A stretch of DNA of 64,000 nucleotides from Carboxylicivirga linearis (GTDB lineage Bacteria > Bacteroidota > Bacteroidia > Bacteroidales > Marinilabiliaceae): NCBI RefSeq assembly GCF_018271995.1, contig NZ_JAGUCO010000013.1:62001-126000 (forward strand), in the 5' to 3' direction. The notes beneath the pieces are model-generated. The model made no database searches, was not told the origin of the DNA, and saw only the letters and a program-made list of their open reading frames with translations. Of this stretch, positions 18,407 to 26,583 are shown piece after piece; the stretch's first letter is position 1, and every line of letters begins with the position of its first letter. Made by a program: the position numbers and the translations under genes.

Positions 18407-21253
18407 ATGAAATATATACAATTAAGATTCATTTGCCTGGCATTATTTATCATGGTTCCGTTATTTCTTATTGAGTCCCAGAATAGTGAAGGAAATGAAG
18501 CTGATACGTTAAAATTAACAGAGGACCCACTGGTGCAGGTTGCTTATAAAAAGGTCGCGAAAGGTGAGCTTTTAGGTGGAGTTTCTGTGGTTGATTTAGC
18601 CGAATTAACAAAAATGAATTATACGACATATAGCCTTGATAATATGCAAGGTTATATAGGTGGATATACAGGTAATTCACTTTGGGGGATGGGTGATTAT
18701 TTGGTTTTAGTAGATGGTATTCCCAGAGATGCTAATAATGTTTTACCTACTGAAATAGACCAAATTACCTTTTTAAAAGGGGCCTCGGCAATTGCCATTT
18801 ATGGTAGTAGGGCTGCAAAAGGCGTCATCTATATTTCAACTAAAAGAGGTACTGATAGTGATCTGAAAGTTAATGTTAGGGCTAATACCGGGTGGCATGT
18901 TGCTAAAAGTTATCCAAAATATTTAGGTTCTGCCGAATATATGACACTCTTTAACGAGGCTTCGTTAAATGATGGGAAAGATGTTGTTTACAGTGATGAA
19001 GACATCTATAATTATGGTTCAGCTAACAATCCTTATCGTTATCCTAATGTTGATTTTTATTCATCTGATTATATTAAAAAATCATATAATCGGACAGATG
19101 TAATTACAGAAATTACGGGTGGTAATAAAAGGGCGAAGTTCTACTCTAATATAGGATATTATACTGAAGGTGATATGATTAACTTTGGTGAAGCTAAAGA
19201 TAATAACACTAATAGATTAAATATACGAGGTAATGTAGACGTTAATATCAATAGTAATGTTAGTGCTTATATTAATGCAAATGCCACGTTCTATAATGCA
19301 AGAACTGCAAATTCAAGTGGAGATAATAACTATTGGCAAAATGCGGCTAGTATGAGACCCAATCGTATTTCACCTCTGATTCCAATTAGCTTTTTAGATC
19401 CGAATGACCAGCAATCGTGGAATTATATTAACAGCAGTAGTAATATAATTGATGATAAATATTTTTTAGCCGGAACGCAGAGTGAACCAACCAATATTTT
19501 TGCCGACTATTATGCAGCAGGATATAATAAATGGACAAGCCGACAATTTCAGTTTGATACAGGCATAGATTTTGACTTGCAGAAAGTATTAAAGGGTTTA
19601 TCATTTCATACACAGTTTGCTGTTGATTACTCTACAACATATAGTACATCATTTAACAATTCATACGCTGTTTTTAATCCGGTTTGGAGAGATTACAATG
19701 GAGTTGAGTATGTTCAGATACCATCAAGAATTGGGAACGATGAGAAATCGGGTAACCAAAACATATCTAATAGTAGCAGTAGGCAAACCACTTTGTTTTC
19801 TGGAAGATTAGTATATGAAAATACTGTAAATGATGCTCATAATTTTAATACTATGCTTATAGCATCTGGATGGCAGCAAAAAGTATCAGCTGAATATCAC
19901 GCAATAAGTAATGCAAATTTAGCTTGGCAACTAGATTATAATTTTAAACATAAGTATTATGCAAGTTTAAGTGCAACTGCAACTCATTCTGCAAGGTTAG
20001 CAGAAGGTAACCGAACGGCTATTTCTCCTTCTGTCACTCTGGCATGGAGAATTAGTAATGAGGATTTCTTATCAGGTTCAAATGTTATTGATGATCTTTT
20101 GTTAAGTGCATCGGCCAGTACTTTGAATACAGATATTGATATTGAAAATTACTATATGTACAGTGGTAGCTACGATAATGCTGATGGAGCGTATTGGGGA
20201 TGGTCAGATGGAAGGCCTGAAAGATCTACTAATGCTAAAAGAGGAGCCAATGAAGATTTGGATTTTATCAAACGCCAAGAATTATCGGCCTCAATTTATG
20301 CTTCTTTGTGGAATAGAAAAGTTGAAATAAATACGTCTGTATTTACCAATAAAATGGATGGAGGGGTCATTATTCCATCAACTATTTACCCAAGTTACTT
20401 CTCAACTTACTATCCTGAATCAACTTTCCGTCCTTATCAAAACTTTAATGTGGATGAAAGAAATGGATTTGATTTTAGTGTTAATTTTAATAAGCATGTT
20501 GGTGAGGTTGATTTAACACTAGGATTGAATGGTGTTTATTATATAACTAATGCAGCTAAACGTGATGAAGCTAATGAATGGGGATATCAAAACCGTCAAG
20601 GACAGCCTTTAGATGGCATTTGGGGATTGGAAAACGATGGATTCTTTAATAGTCAGGAAGAAATTGATAACTCTCCGGAACAACGATTCTCCGGAACAGT
20701 GAAGCCTGGTGATATCAAGTATATCGATCAAAATGGTGATGGTATTATCGATGAGCAAGATAATGTTTATCTGGGTAGAGGAGGATGGTCCGGTGCTCCT
20801 TTTACTGCTGGTGTAAATTTAGTTGCAAAATGGAAGAATCTGACCTTTTTTGCTTTGGGAACAGGTAGTTTTGGAGCTTATGCTATGAAAAATAGTTCTT
20901 ATTTTTGGGTGTCAGGTAATGGTAAATACTCAGAGGCAGTGCGTGACAGATGGACAGAAGCCACCAAAGAAACAGCCACTTATCCGAGATTAACTACCGA
21001 ATCAGGTGATAATAATTTCAGAAATTCAGACTTCTGGTTGTATAAAACGGACCGTTTTAATTTGGCTAAAGTTCAGATTACCTATGATATCCCTAAAAAT
21101 GTCTTGCAGAATTTTGTTTTCCAGGATATATCAATGTATATGAGCGGGTCGAATCTATTAACCATATCAAAAGAACGTGAAATTCTGGAGATGAGTGTGG
21201 GAAGTGCTCCCCAAACGCGTTTTTATAACTTTGGTATAAAAGCCGTTTTTTAA
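18407..21253 (+). CDS. xusC: SusC-family transporter lacking the N-terminal regulatory domain (XusC-type)
   Basis: A 948-residue TonB-dependent transporter. After a short signal region (about 1-25) there is no carboxypeptidase-regulatory-like domain. The sequence goes almost directly to VQVAYKKV, where other SusC proteins have VVVGYG, then to the plug (LVLVDGIPRDANN; ITFLKGASAIAIYGSRAAKG) and the barrel ending in KAVF. This shortened form is characteristic of the second SusC in Bacteroidetes xylan core clusters. It is co-transcribed with the SusD at 21279, 25 bases downstream. Whether VQVAYKK still works as a TonB box cannot be told from sequence alone. Confidence 0.92.
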   Translation: MKYIQLRFICLALFIMVPLFLIESQNSEGNEADTLKLTEDPLVQVAYKKVAKGELLGGVSVVDLAELTKMNYTTYSLDNMQGYIGGYTGNSLWGMGDYLVLVDGIPRDANNVLPTEIDQITFLKGASAIAIYGSRAAKGVIYISTKRGTDSDLKVNVRANTGWHVAKSYPKYLGSAEYMTLFNEASLNDGKDVVYSDEDIYNYGSANNPYRYPNVDFYSSDYIKKSYNRTDVITEITGGNKRAKFYSNIGYYTEGDMINFGEAKDNNTNRLNIRGNVDVNINSNVSAYINANATFYNARTANSSGDNNYWQNAASMRPNRISPLIPISFLDPNDQQSWNYINSSSNIIDDKYFLAGTQSEPTNIFADYYAAGYNKWTSRQFQFDTGIDFDLQKVLKGLSFHTQFAVDYSTTYSTSFNNSYAVFNPVWRDYNGVEYVQIPSRIGNDEKSGNQNISNSSSRQTTLFSGRLVYENTVNDAHNFNTMLIASGWQQKVSAEYHAISNANLAWQLDYNFKHKYYASLSATATHSARLAEGNRTAISPSVTLAWRISNEDFLSGSNVIDDLLLSASASTLNTDIDIENYYMYSGSYDNADGAYWGWSDGRPERSTNAKRGANEDLDFIKRQELSASIYASLWNRKVEINTSVFTNKMDGGVIIPSTIYPSYFSTYYPESTFRPYQNFNVDERNGFDFSVNFNKHVGEVDLTLGLNGVYYITNAAKRDEANEWGYQNRQGQPLDGIWGLENDGFFNSQEEIDNSPEQRFSGTVKPGDIKYIDQNGDGIIDEQDNVYLGRGGWSGAPFTAGVNLVAKWKNLTFFALGTGSFGAYAMKNSSYFWVSGNGKYSEAVRDRWTEATKETATYPRLTTESGDNNFRNSDFWLYKTDRFNLAKVQITYDIPKNVLQNFVFQDISMYMSGSNLLTISKEREILEMSVGSAPQTRFYNFGIKAVF

Positions 21254-21278
21254 GGTCAGTAAATCAAAAAGAAAAGCT

Positions 21279-23045
21279 ATGAAAAATATATTTAGATTTT
21301 TGGTTCTTCTACTTGTAATTACCTCGTGTGATGATGTGTTTGAGCCCGCATTGGAAAACATACGTGATTTGGATGTTATGTACAAAGAACCAGTATATGC
21401 ACAAGGCTTGCTTGCTAATGCTTATATACTACTTCCATATTCATCCAATCCAACCAGTGAAGTTGCTACAGATAATGCAGTAACTAATGATATCTCCAAT
21501 GATTATCTGTCGATGGCAACCGGATCGTGGAGTTCTGATAATAATCCAACTTCCCAATGGGATACTAGGCAAAATGCAATTCAATACATTAATTTGTTTT
21601 TAGCTAATACTGATGAGGTATTATATAGTAAGAATGAAGCTATCAATACAATGTTTAATGATAGACTCAAAGGTGAAAGCTATGCATTGAGAGCATTACA
21701 TACATATTATCTTTTAATGGCTCATGGAGGTTGGTCGGAAGATGGACGATTATTGGGAGTAACTATTCGTACTGAACCAGAAACTGTAGAGTCAGATTTT
21801 AATATGCCCCGTAATACATTTCAGGAATGTCTTGATCAGGTTTTTGATGATATTGATCAAGCATTAGAATTATTACCGTTAGATTATGGAGATATTAGTG
21901 ATGCGGAAATTCCTGAAAAATATAAGGCTTTGGGTGTTACCAATGCAGGAGATTATAACAGAGCTAATGGAGATCATATTAAAGGTCGTATTAGTGGACG
22001 CATTGTTGAAGCAGTCAGAGCTCAAGTTGCACTATTGGCTGCCAGCCCTGCTTATTCTGCTGGTAATGATGTGAATTACGAAGAAGCTGCACAATTTGCA
22101 GCCCAGGTATTAGATCGAATTAATGGAATAGCCGGAATTGATATGAATGGTGGAACTTGGTATGCAAATGCTTCCGAGATTGATAACCTGGGAGCTGGAG
22201 TTGTACCTGCAGAAATTATTTGGCGAAGCCCAATAGAAACAAACAATAATCTTGAGACAGATAATTTTCCACCTTCAATTTATGGGAATGGAAGGATCAA
22301 TCCAACACAAAATTTAGTTGATGCCTTCCCAATGAGTAATGGATATCCCATTTCTCACAATAGCTATGATCCTGAGTTTCCTTATCAAAACCGAGATCCC
22401 CGATTGGAGAAGTATGTTGTGATTAATGAGAGTGTACAAGGACCTAATGATTCGCAAATTATTACAGGTACATATGGTGATAATAACGATGGTATTAATA
22501 AAGATAACGGATGGTCAACAAGGACTGGATATTACCTGAGAAAGTTGTTAAGAAAGGATTGTAATCCGGATCCAACTTATAATACCGAACAAAAACACTA
22601 TACGGCCCGCATTAGGTATACCGAATTATTTCTTATTTATGCAGAGGCGGCTAATGAAGCATGGGGACCAACCGGAACAGGTGGAAATGCTTATTCAGCA
22701 TATGATGTAATTAAAGCTATCCGACAAAGAGCAGGTATAGATGAGGAAGATCTTTACCTTGAATCAATAAAAGGTGATAAAGACCAAATGAGGGAGCTTA
22801 TTAGAAACGAGAGGCGCTTAGAATTATGTTTCGAAAACCATCGTTTTTGGGATTTAAGAAGATGGAAGGTCTCTGATTTAAATGAAACTGCACTCGGAAT
22901 GCAAATAGGAGACGTTGATGGAACCAAGGTTTATACTCCTGTTGAAGTAGAAATAAGAAACTATAAACCACACATGTATTATGGACCTATTCCATACAGA
23001 GAATTACAAAAGTGGAGTGCATTAGTTCAAAATGCGGGTTGGTAA
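21279..23045 (+). CDS. xusD: SusD-family surface glycan-binding lipoprotein (XusD-type)
   Basis: A 588-residue RagB/SusD protein. The lipoprotein signal ends at Cys17 (VITSC). SusD features include the early SYALRALHTYYLLMAHGG helix, the FPYQNRDPRLEKYV block, RYTELFLIYAEAANEA, RRLELCFENHRFWDLRRW, and a terminal LVQNAGW. It pairs with the short SusC immediately upstream. The following gene has an in-frame start overlapping this one at 23032, but the better start is at 23068. Confidence 0.94.
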   Translation: MKNIFRFLVLLLVITSCDDVFEPALENIRDLDVMYKEPVYAQGLLANAYILLPYSSNPTSEVATDNAVTNDISNDYLSMATGSWSSDNNPTSQWDTRQNAIQYINLFLANTDEVLYSKNEAINTMFNDRLKGESYALRALHTYYLLMAHGGWSEDGRLLGVTIRTEPETVESDFNMPRNTFQECLDQVFDDIDQALELLPLDYGDISDAEIPEKYKALGVTNAGDYNRANGDHIKGRISGRIVEAVRAQVALLAASPAYSAGNDVNYEEAAQFAAQVLDRINGIAGIDMNGGTWYANASEIDNLGAGVVPAEIIWRSPIETNNNLETDNFPPSIYGNGRINPTQNLVDAFPMSNGYPISHNSYDPEFPYQNRDPRLEKYVVINESVQGPNDSQIITGTYGDNNDGINKDNGWSTRTGYYLRKLLRKDCNPDPTYNTEQKHYTARIRYTELFLIYAEAANEAWGPTGTGGNAYSAYDVIKAIRQRAGIDEEDLYLESIKGDKDQMRELIRNERRLELCFENHRFWDLRRWKVSDLNETALGMQIGDVDGTKVYTPVEVEIRNYKPHMYYGPIPYRELQKWSALVQNAGW

Positions 23046-23067
23046 TTTAATTGAAAAAGTGAAAGCT

Positions 23068-24105
23068 ATGAATAAGATGAAACAATATAAAGGAATTTGG
23101 GGACTGAGTATTTTATTATTTGGCTTCTTGATTACATCTTGTGAGAATAAAGAAGTCATTTTTCCAGACTTTGAGTATACGACGGTGTATTTTGCTAATC
23201 AATATCCTGTGAGGACTATTGTTTTGGGCGATGACATCTTTGATAATACATTGGATAATGAGCATAAATGCAAGATTTATGCAACCATGGGAGGTGTTTA
23301 TAAAAATGATAAAGACATAGAAATTGATGTAAAAGTAAGCAATGAACTATGTGATAATTTATACTATTCCAATGGTGATGAAGTGTTACCAATGCCATCA
23401 GAATATTATTCATTGGCTTCTGATAAGATTTTATTAAAGAAGCAAATGCAAGGTGGTGTAGAGGTGCAATTGACGGATGCTTTTTTTGCAGATGAAAATG
23501 CCCTCAAAAACACTTATGTAATACCTTTGGTAATGACGAATGTAGTAAATGCTGATTCAATTCTTTCAGGTGTAGCTTTGGGTGACTCGCCAATTAGGCC
23601 TAATGGAGCAGATTGGGATATCGTGCCAAAAGATTATGTAATATATTGTGTCAAGTATATTAATGAGTGGGATGCAATTTACTTAAGAAGAGGAACAGAC
23701 GAAATTGAGACTGGAAATGAGGTTGAGACAGTAATTCGTAGAGAAGAGAATGTTGAAAATGATGAGTTGGCTACTTGCTCAACTGTTTCTTTAAATTCTA
23801 TTGAAATGCCAATCACTATTCAGAATTCGATTAGTGAAAATGTTACATGTACTCTACTTTTAACTTTTAATCAGGATAATAATTGCACAATTTCATCAGC
23901 TGATAGTGATTTTACGGTTGCTGGTTCAGGTAAATTTGTCATTAATGGAGAGAAGAATAGTTGGGGTGACAAAGATCGCAATGCCTTGTATCTTGATTAT
24001 ACAATCAACATGGAAGGTAAAAAATACTCAACCAAAGATACCCTTGTTGTTAGAGACAGGGGTGTTAAACCTGAATATTTTACTCCTGAATATATAGTAT
24101 TGTAG
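23068..24105 (+). CDS. xusE: Surface lipoprotein of the DUF1735 type (XusE-type)
   Basis: The start at ATG 23068 places a lipoprotein signal (Cys25 in LITSC) in the usual position; the longer frame from 23032 adds 12 residues with no function. The 345-residue protein begins with FPDFEYTTVYFANQYPVRT, the opening of the DUF1735 beta-sandwich found in SusE-position proteins, followed by a DUF4361-like C-terminal half. Proteins in this position bind glycan at the cell surface beside SusD. The order SusD - this gene - GH10 with inserted modules matches the xusD-xusE-xyn10C segment of the xylan core cluster. Binding specificity is inferred. Confidence 0.85.
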   Translation: MNKMKQYKGIWGLSILLFGFLITSCENKEVIFPDFEYTTVYFANQYPVRTIVLGDDIFDNTLDNEHKCKIYATMGGVYKNDKDIEIDVKVSNELCDNLYYSNGDEVLPMPSEYYSLASDKILLKKQMQGGVEVQLTDAFFADENALKNTYVIPLVMTNVVNADSILSGVALGDSPIRPNGADWDIVPKDYVIYCVKYINEWDAIYLRRGTDEIETGNEVETVIRREENVENDELATCSTVSLNSIEMPITIQNSISENVTCTLLLTFNQDNNCTISSADSDFTVAGSGKFVINGEKNSWGDKDRNALYLDYTINMEGKKYSTKDTLVVRDRGVKPEYFTPEYIVL

Positions 24106-24124
24106 TATTTAAATCCATAAAATA

Positions 24125-26272
24125 ATGAAGTATTTAAATAGAATAGGATTAGGAGTCATTGCCGTTTTATCAATGGTTTCTTGTGCCGATGATAGTTTAC
24201 TTGACTTTGAAGTCAAGAAACCGGAGAGTATTCAAATGTATGAATACCTGAAAGACTATGATTTATTAAAGACGTATGTAGATCGCACTGAGAATCCTGA
24301 TTTCATTTTAGGAGCAGGTGTCTCGCTTAATGATTATATTCAAAAAGATTACAGAAATAGTTTTATTTCTTCCAATTTTGATGAAATGACTGCTGGTTAT
24401 GCAATGAAGCACGGAGCCATAGTAAAAGATAATGGTAGTATGTCTTTCGTAGGAGTCCAAAATTTTGTTCAAACTGCACAGGAAGATGGTATAACCATTT
24501 ATGGACATACTTTATGTTGGCATGCTAACCAAAATTCAACTTATCTGAATAGCATAATTGCTGATCGTGAAATTGAAGTTGATCCTGAGGATGCCAACAA
24601 TGCATTAAAAATTACAACTCCAGAGGCAAACGCCAATATCTGGGATTGGCAGCTAGAATACACAATGCCTACTCCATTAACTGAGGGAGTGGAATATACA
24701 TTAACAATGCGTGCAAAAGCTTCAAGTGCATATACTGTTGGATTTTGGCGAACAGATGGAGCAACAACCGATTATGGTCCGGACATTGCCTTGGGTGAAA
24801 CTTGGGGCGATGTTATCGTAACATTTACACCAAGTATGAATGCTACCAGATTACAATTTTGTTTCGGAACATTTGGAGGTGATTTATTCTTTGATGATAT
24901 GGTTCTTACCGCAAGTGGTTCTGAAGATAATTTAATTGAAAATGGAAACTTCGATGCAGATGATCTAAGTCAGTGGGGAAAACCGAGTTGGCATGCTTAC
25001 ACTTATTTGATTGAAGCTATTGCAGCAGGGCCAACTACCTATTGGACAAACTTGGTAAACAACAGTGATATCGAAAATGATGATGTTTCCAGTTTCTTTG
25101 CCACAGAGGCAAATGATGGTCCAAATCCCGCCACAATTGGTGATGCAGGAACAGGAGCAGATGGTGTGGGGAGAGCAATTGTTGTTAAATCGGGAGATGC
25201 GCCTAGCAATCCATGGGATACTCAGTTCTTTATCAAAGGACCCCAGCAATTGGAAGAAGGTCAAGCCTATCGTTTTAGCATGAAGGTTAAAGCGGATAAA
25301 GCTGCAAGCACCGAATCTCAAGCGCATAATGAACCGGGAGGCTATTTACATTGGTCAATGGTTGGTAGTCCAAACGTTACTACCGAATGGCAGGAATATT
25401 CTAATTCTGGAGTAATTTCAGAAGCTCAGGCAGGTATGAACACCATTGCTTTTAATCTTTCAGTTTTTGCGGAAGCCAATACGTATTATTTTGATGATAT
25501 TGTATGGGAAATTGAGGAATCGGGAAATTCAATACCTCTGACACCTGAAGAAAAAAGAGATACTATTTCATATGCTTTAGAAACATGGATGTCTGGTATG
25601 TTAGAAGCTTCAAAAGATTATGTAAAAGCATGGGATGTGGTAAACGAGCCAATGGATGATGGCAATCCTTATGAACTAAAATCAGGCTTAAATAAAGCTC
25701 CTGAAGATTTTGCAAGTGATGAATTTTACTGGCAGGATTACCTGGGTAAAGATTACGCAGTAATGGCTTTTAACTTGGCTCGTCAATATGGTAATGAAAA
25801 TGATATTCATTTTATTAATGATTATAATTTAGAGTATAATTTAGATAAATGTAAAGGTTTGATTACCTATGTTGAGTACATTGAGGCTCAAGGTGCCAGA
25901 GTTGATGGAATCGGAACGCAAATGCATATTAATGTTGATTCCGATAAAGATAAGATTGCTCAAATGTTTGAACTTTTAGCAGCAACTGGTAAGCTAATTA
26001 AAGTTTCGGAGTTGGATATTGGCATTAATAAAAAAACATCAGAAGCAACAGAAGAAGATTATCAAGCTCAAGCTGAAATGTATGCCTATGTAGTGAACAA
26101 GTACAAGGAATTGATTCCTGTATCACAACAATATGGGATAACCGTTTGGAGTCCTACGGACAGCCCGGCCGAATCTTCATGGAGAGGTGGAGAACCTATT
26201 GGGTTATGGACATTAAATTATTCACGCAAACACTCTTATGCAGGCTTTGCAGATGCGCTGTCAGGCAAATAA
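24125..26272 (+). CDS. xyn10C: GH10 endo-beta-1,4-xylanase with tandem CBM-like modules inserted in the catalytic domain
   Basis: A 715-residue lipoprotein (Cys20 in SMVSC). The GH10 barrel starts near residue 55, reaches WHANQN (Trp132) and is interrupted by about 320 residues (roughly 150-475) forming two CBM4_9/CBM22-like beta-sandwiches, each ending in a FFDDMVL or YFDDIVW strand. The barrel then resumes: acid/base Glu508 (DVVNEP), nucleophile Glu629 (SELD), with WSPTDSPAESSW near the end. This split design is the hallmark of the Xyn10C xylanase closing the xus operon in Prevotella and Bacteroides. The expected role is surface cleavage of xylan into pieces for the SusC/D pairs. A strong terminator follows. 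Confidence 0.95.
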   Translation: MKYLNRIGLGVIAVLSMVSCADDSLLDFEVKKPESIQMYEYLKDYDLLKTYVDRTENPDFILGAGVSLNDYIQKDYRNSFISSNFDEMTAGYAMKHGAIVKDNGSMSFVGVQNFVQTAQEDGITIYGHTLCWHANQNSTYLNSIIADREIEVDPEDANNALKITTPEANANIWDWQLEYTMPTPLTEGVEYTLTMRAKASSAYTVGFWRTDGATTDYGPDIALGETWGDVIVTFTPSMNATRLQFCFGTFGGDLFFDDMVLTASGSEDNLIENGNFDADDLSQWGKPSWHAYTYLIEAIAAGPTTYWTNLVNNSDIENDDVSSFFATEANDGPNPATIGDAGTGADGVGRAIVVKSGDAPSNPWDTQFFIKGPQQLEEGQAYRFSMKVKADKAASTESQAHNEPGGYLHWSMVGSPNVTTEWQEYSNSGVISEAQAGMNTIAFNLSVFAEANTYYFDDIVWEIEESGNSIPLTPEEKRDTISYALETWMSGMLEASKDYVKAWDVVNEPMDDGNPYELKSGLNKAPEDFASDEFYWQDYLGKDYAVMAFNLARQYGNENDIHFINDYNLEYNLDKCKGLITYVEYIEAQGARVDGIGTQMHINVDSDKDKIAQMFELLAATGKLIKVSELDIGINKKTSEATEEDYQAQAEMYAYVVNKYKELIPVSQQYGITVWSPTDSPAESSWRGGEPIGLWTLNYSRKHSYAGFADALSGK

Positions 26273-26293
26273 TTAGTTGTTGAATTATATTAA

Positions 26294-26331
26294 AATAAAG
26301 GAGGTTTTTATCGAGTAAAACCTCCTTTATT
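26294..26331 (+). terminator. Strong intrinsic terminator closing the xus operon
   Basis: A perfect 15-bp stem (26294-26308 with 26317-26331, core AAAGGAGG/CCTCCTTT) with an 8-base loop and a T-rich 3' arm, 22 bases after the GH10 stop codon. Confidence 0.88.
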
Positions 26332-26381
26332 GTTCATTGTTAAAGCGTACCCTAAAGGTGGATACGAAGCCTGTGATGTGC

Positions 26382-26451
26382 GCGAATATCTTATGTTTGA
26401 AGCAATATACTCAAAATTAAAAGACCTTTTATTCAAGTCAATTTATATTTG
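26382..26451 (+). promoter_or_regulatory. Promoter with tandem operator, site F (GH115 operon)
   Basis: The distal copy 26382-26401 carries the strong GAATATCTTATGTTT core. The proximal copy 26403-26422 reads CAATATACTCAAAATTAAAA and is offset exactly 21 bases. The -7 box TATATTTG (26444-26451) is an exact TAnnTTTG match and its G is 29 bases after the proximal copy. The proximal left half is weaker than at sites A to D. Leader to the GH115 ATG is 132 bases. Confidence 0.55.
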
Positions 26452-26583
26452 ATTTGAGATGAAAAAAACAAAGCTGTTTCATTGAAAGGCAATCACATTG
26501 ATTCGAAATTATAATTCAAAATTAGCCAAAAAGAGATTTATAGAACCAAACCCTTAATCAAAATTAATAGAATACTAAGAACT

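Noticed and set aside
24560-25560. Possibility that the GH10 at 24125 is two fused or misassembled genes
   Set aside because: The interruption is two complete CBM-like folds in frame, a known design of Xyn10C-type enzymes, and both catalytic glutamates follow in order.
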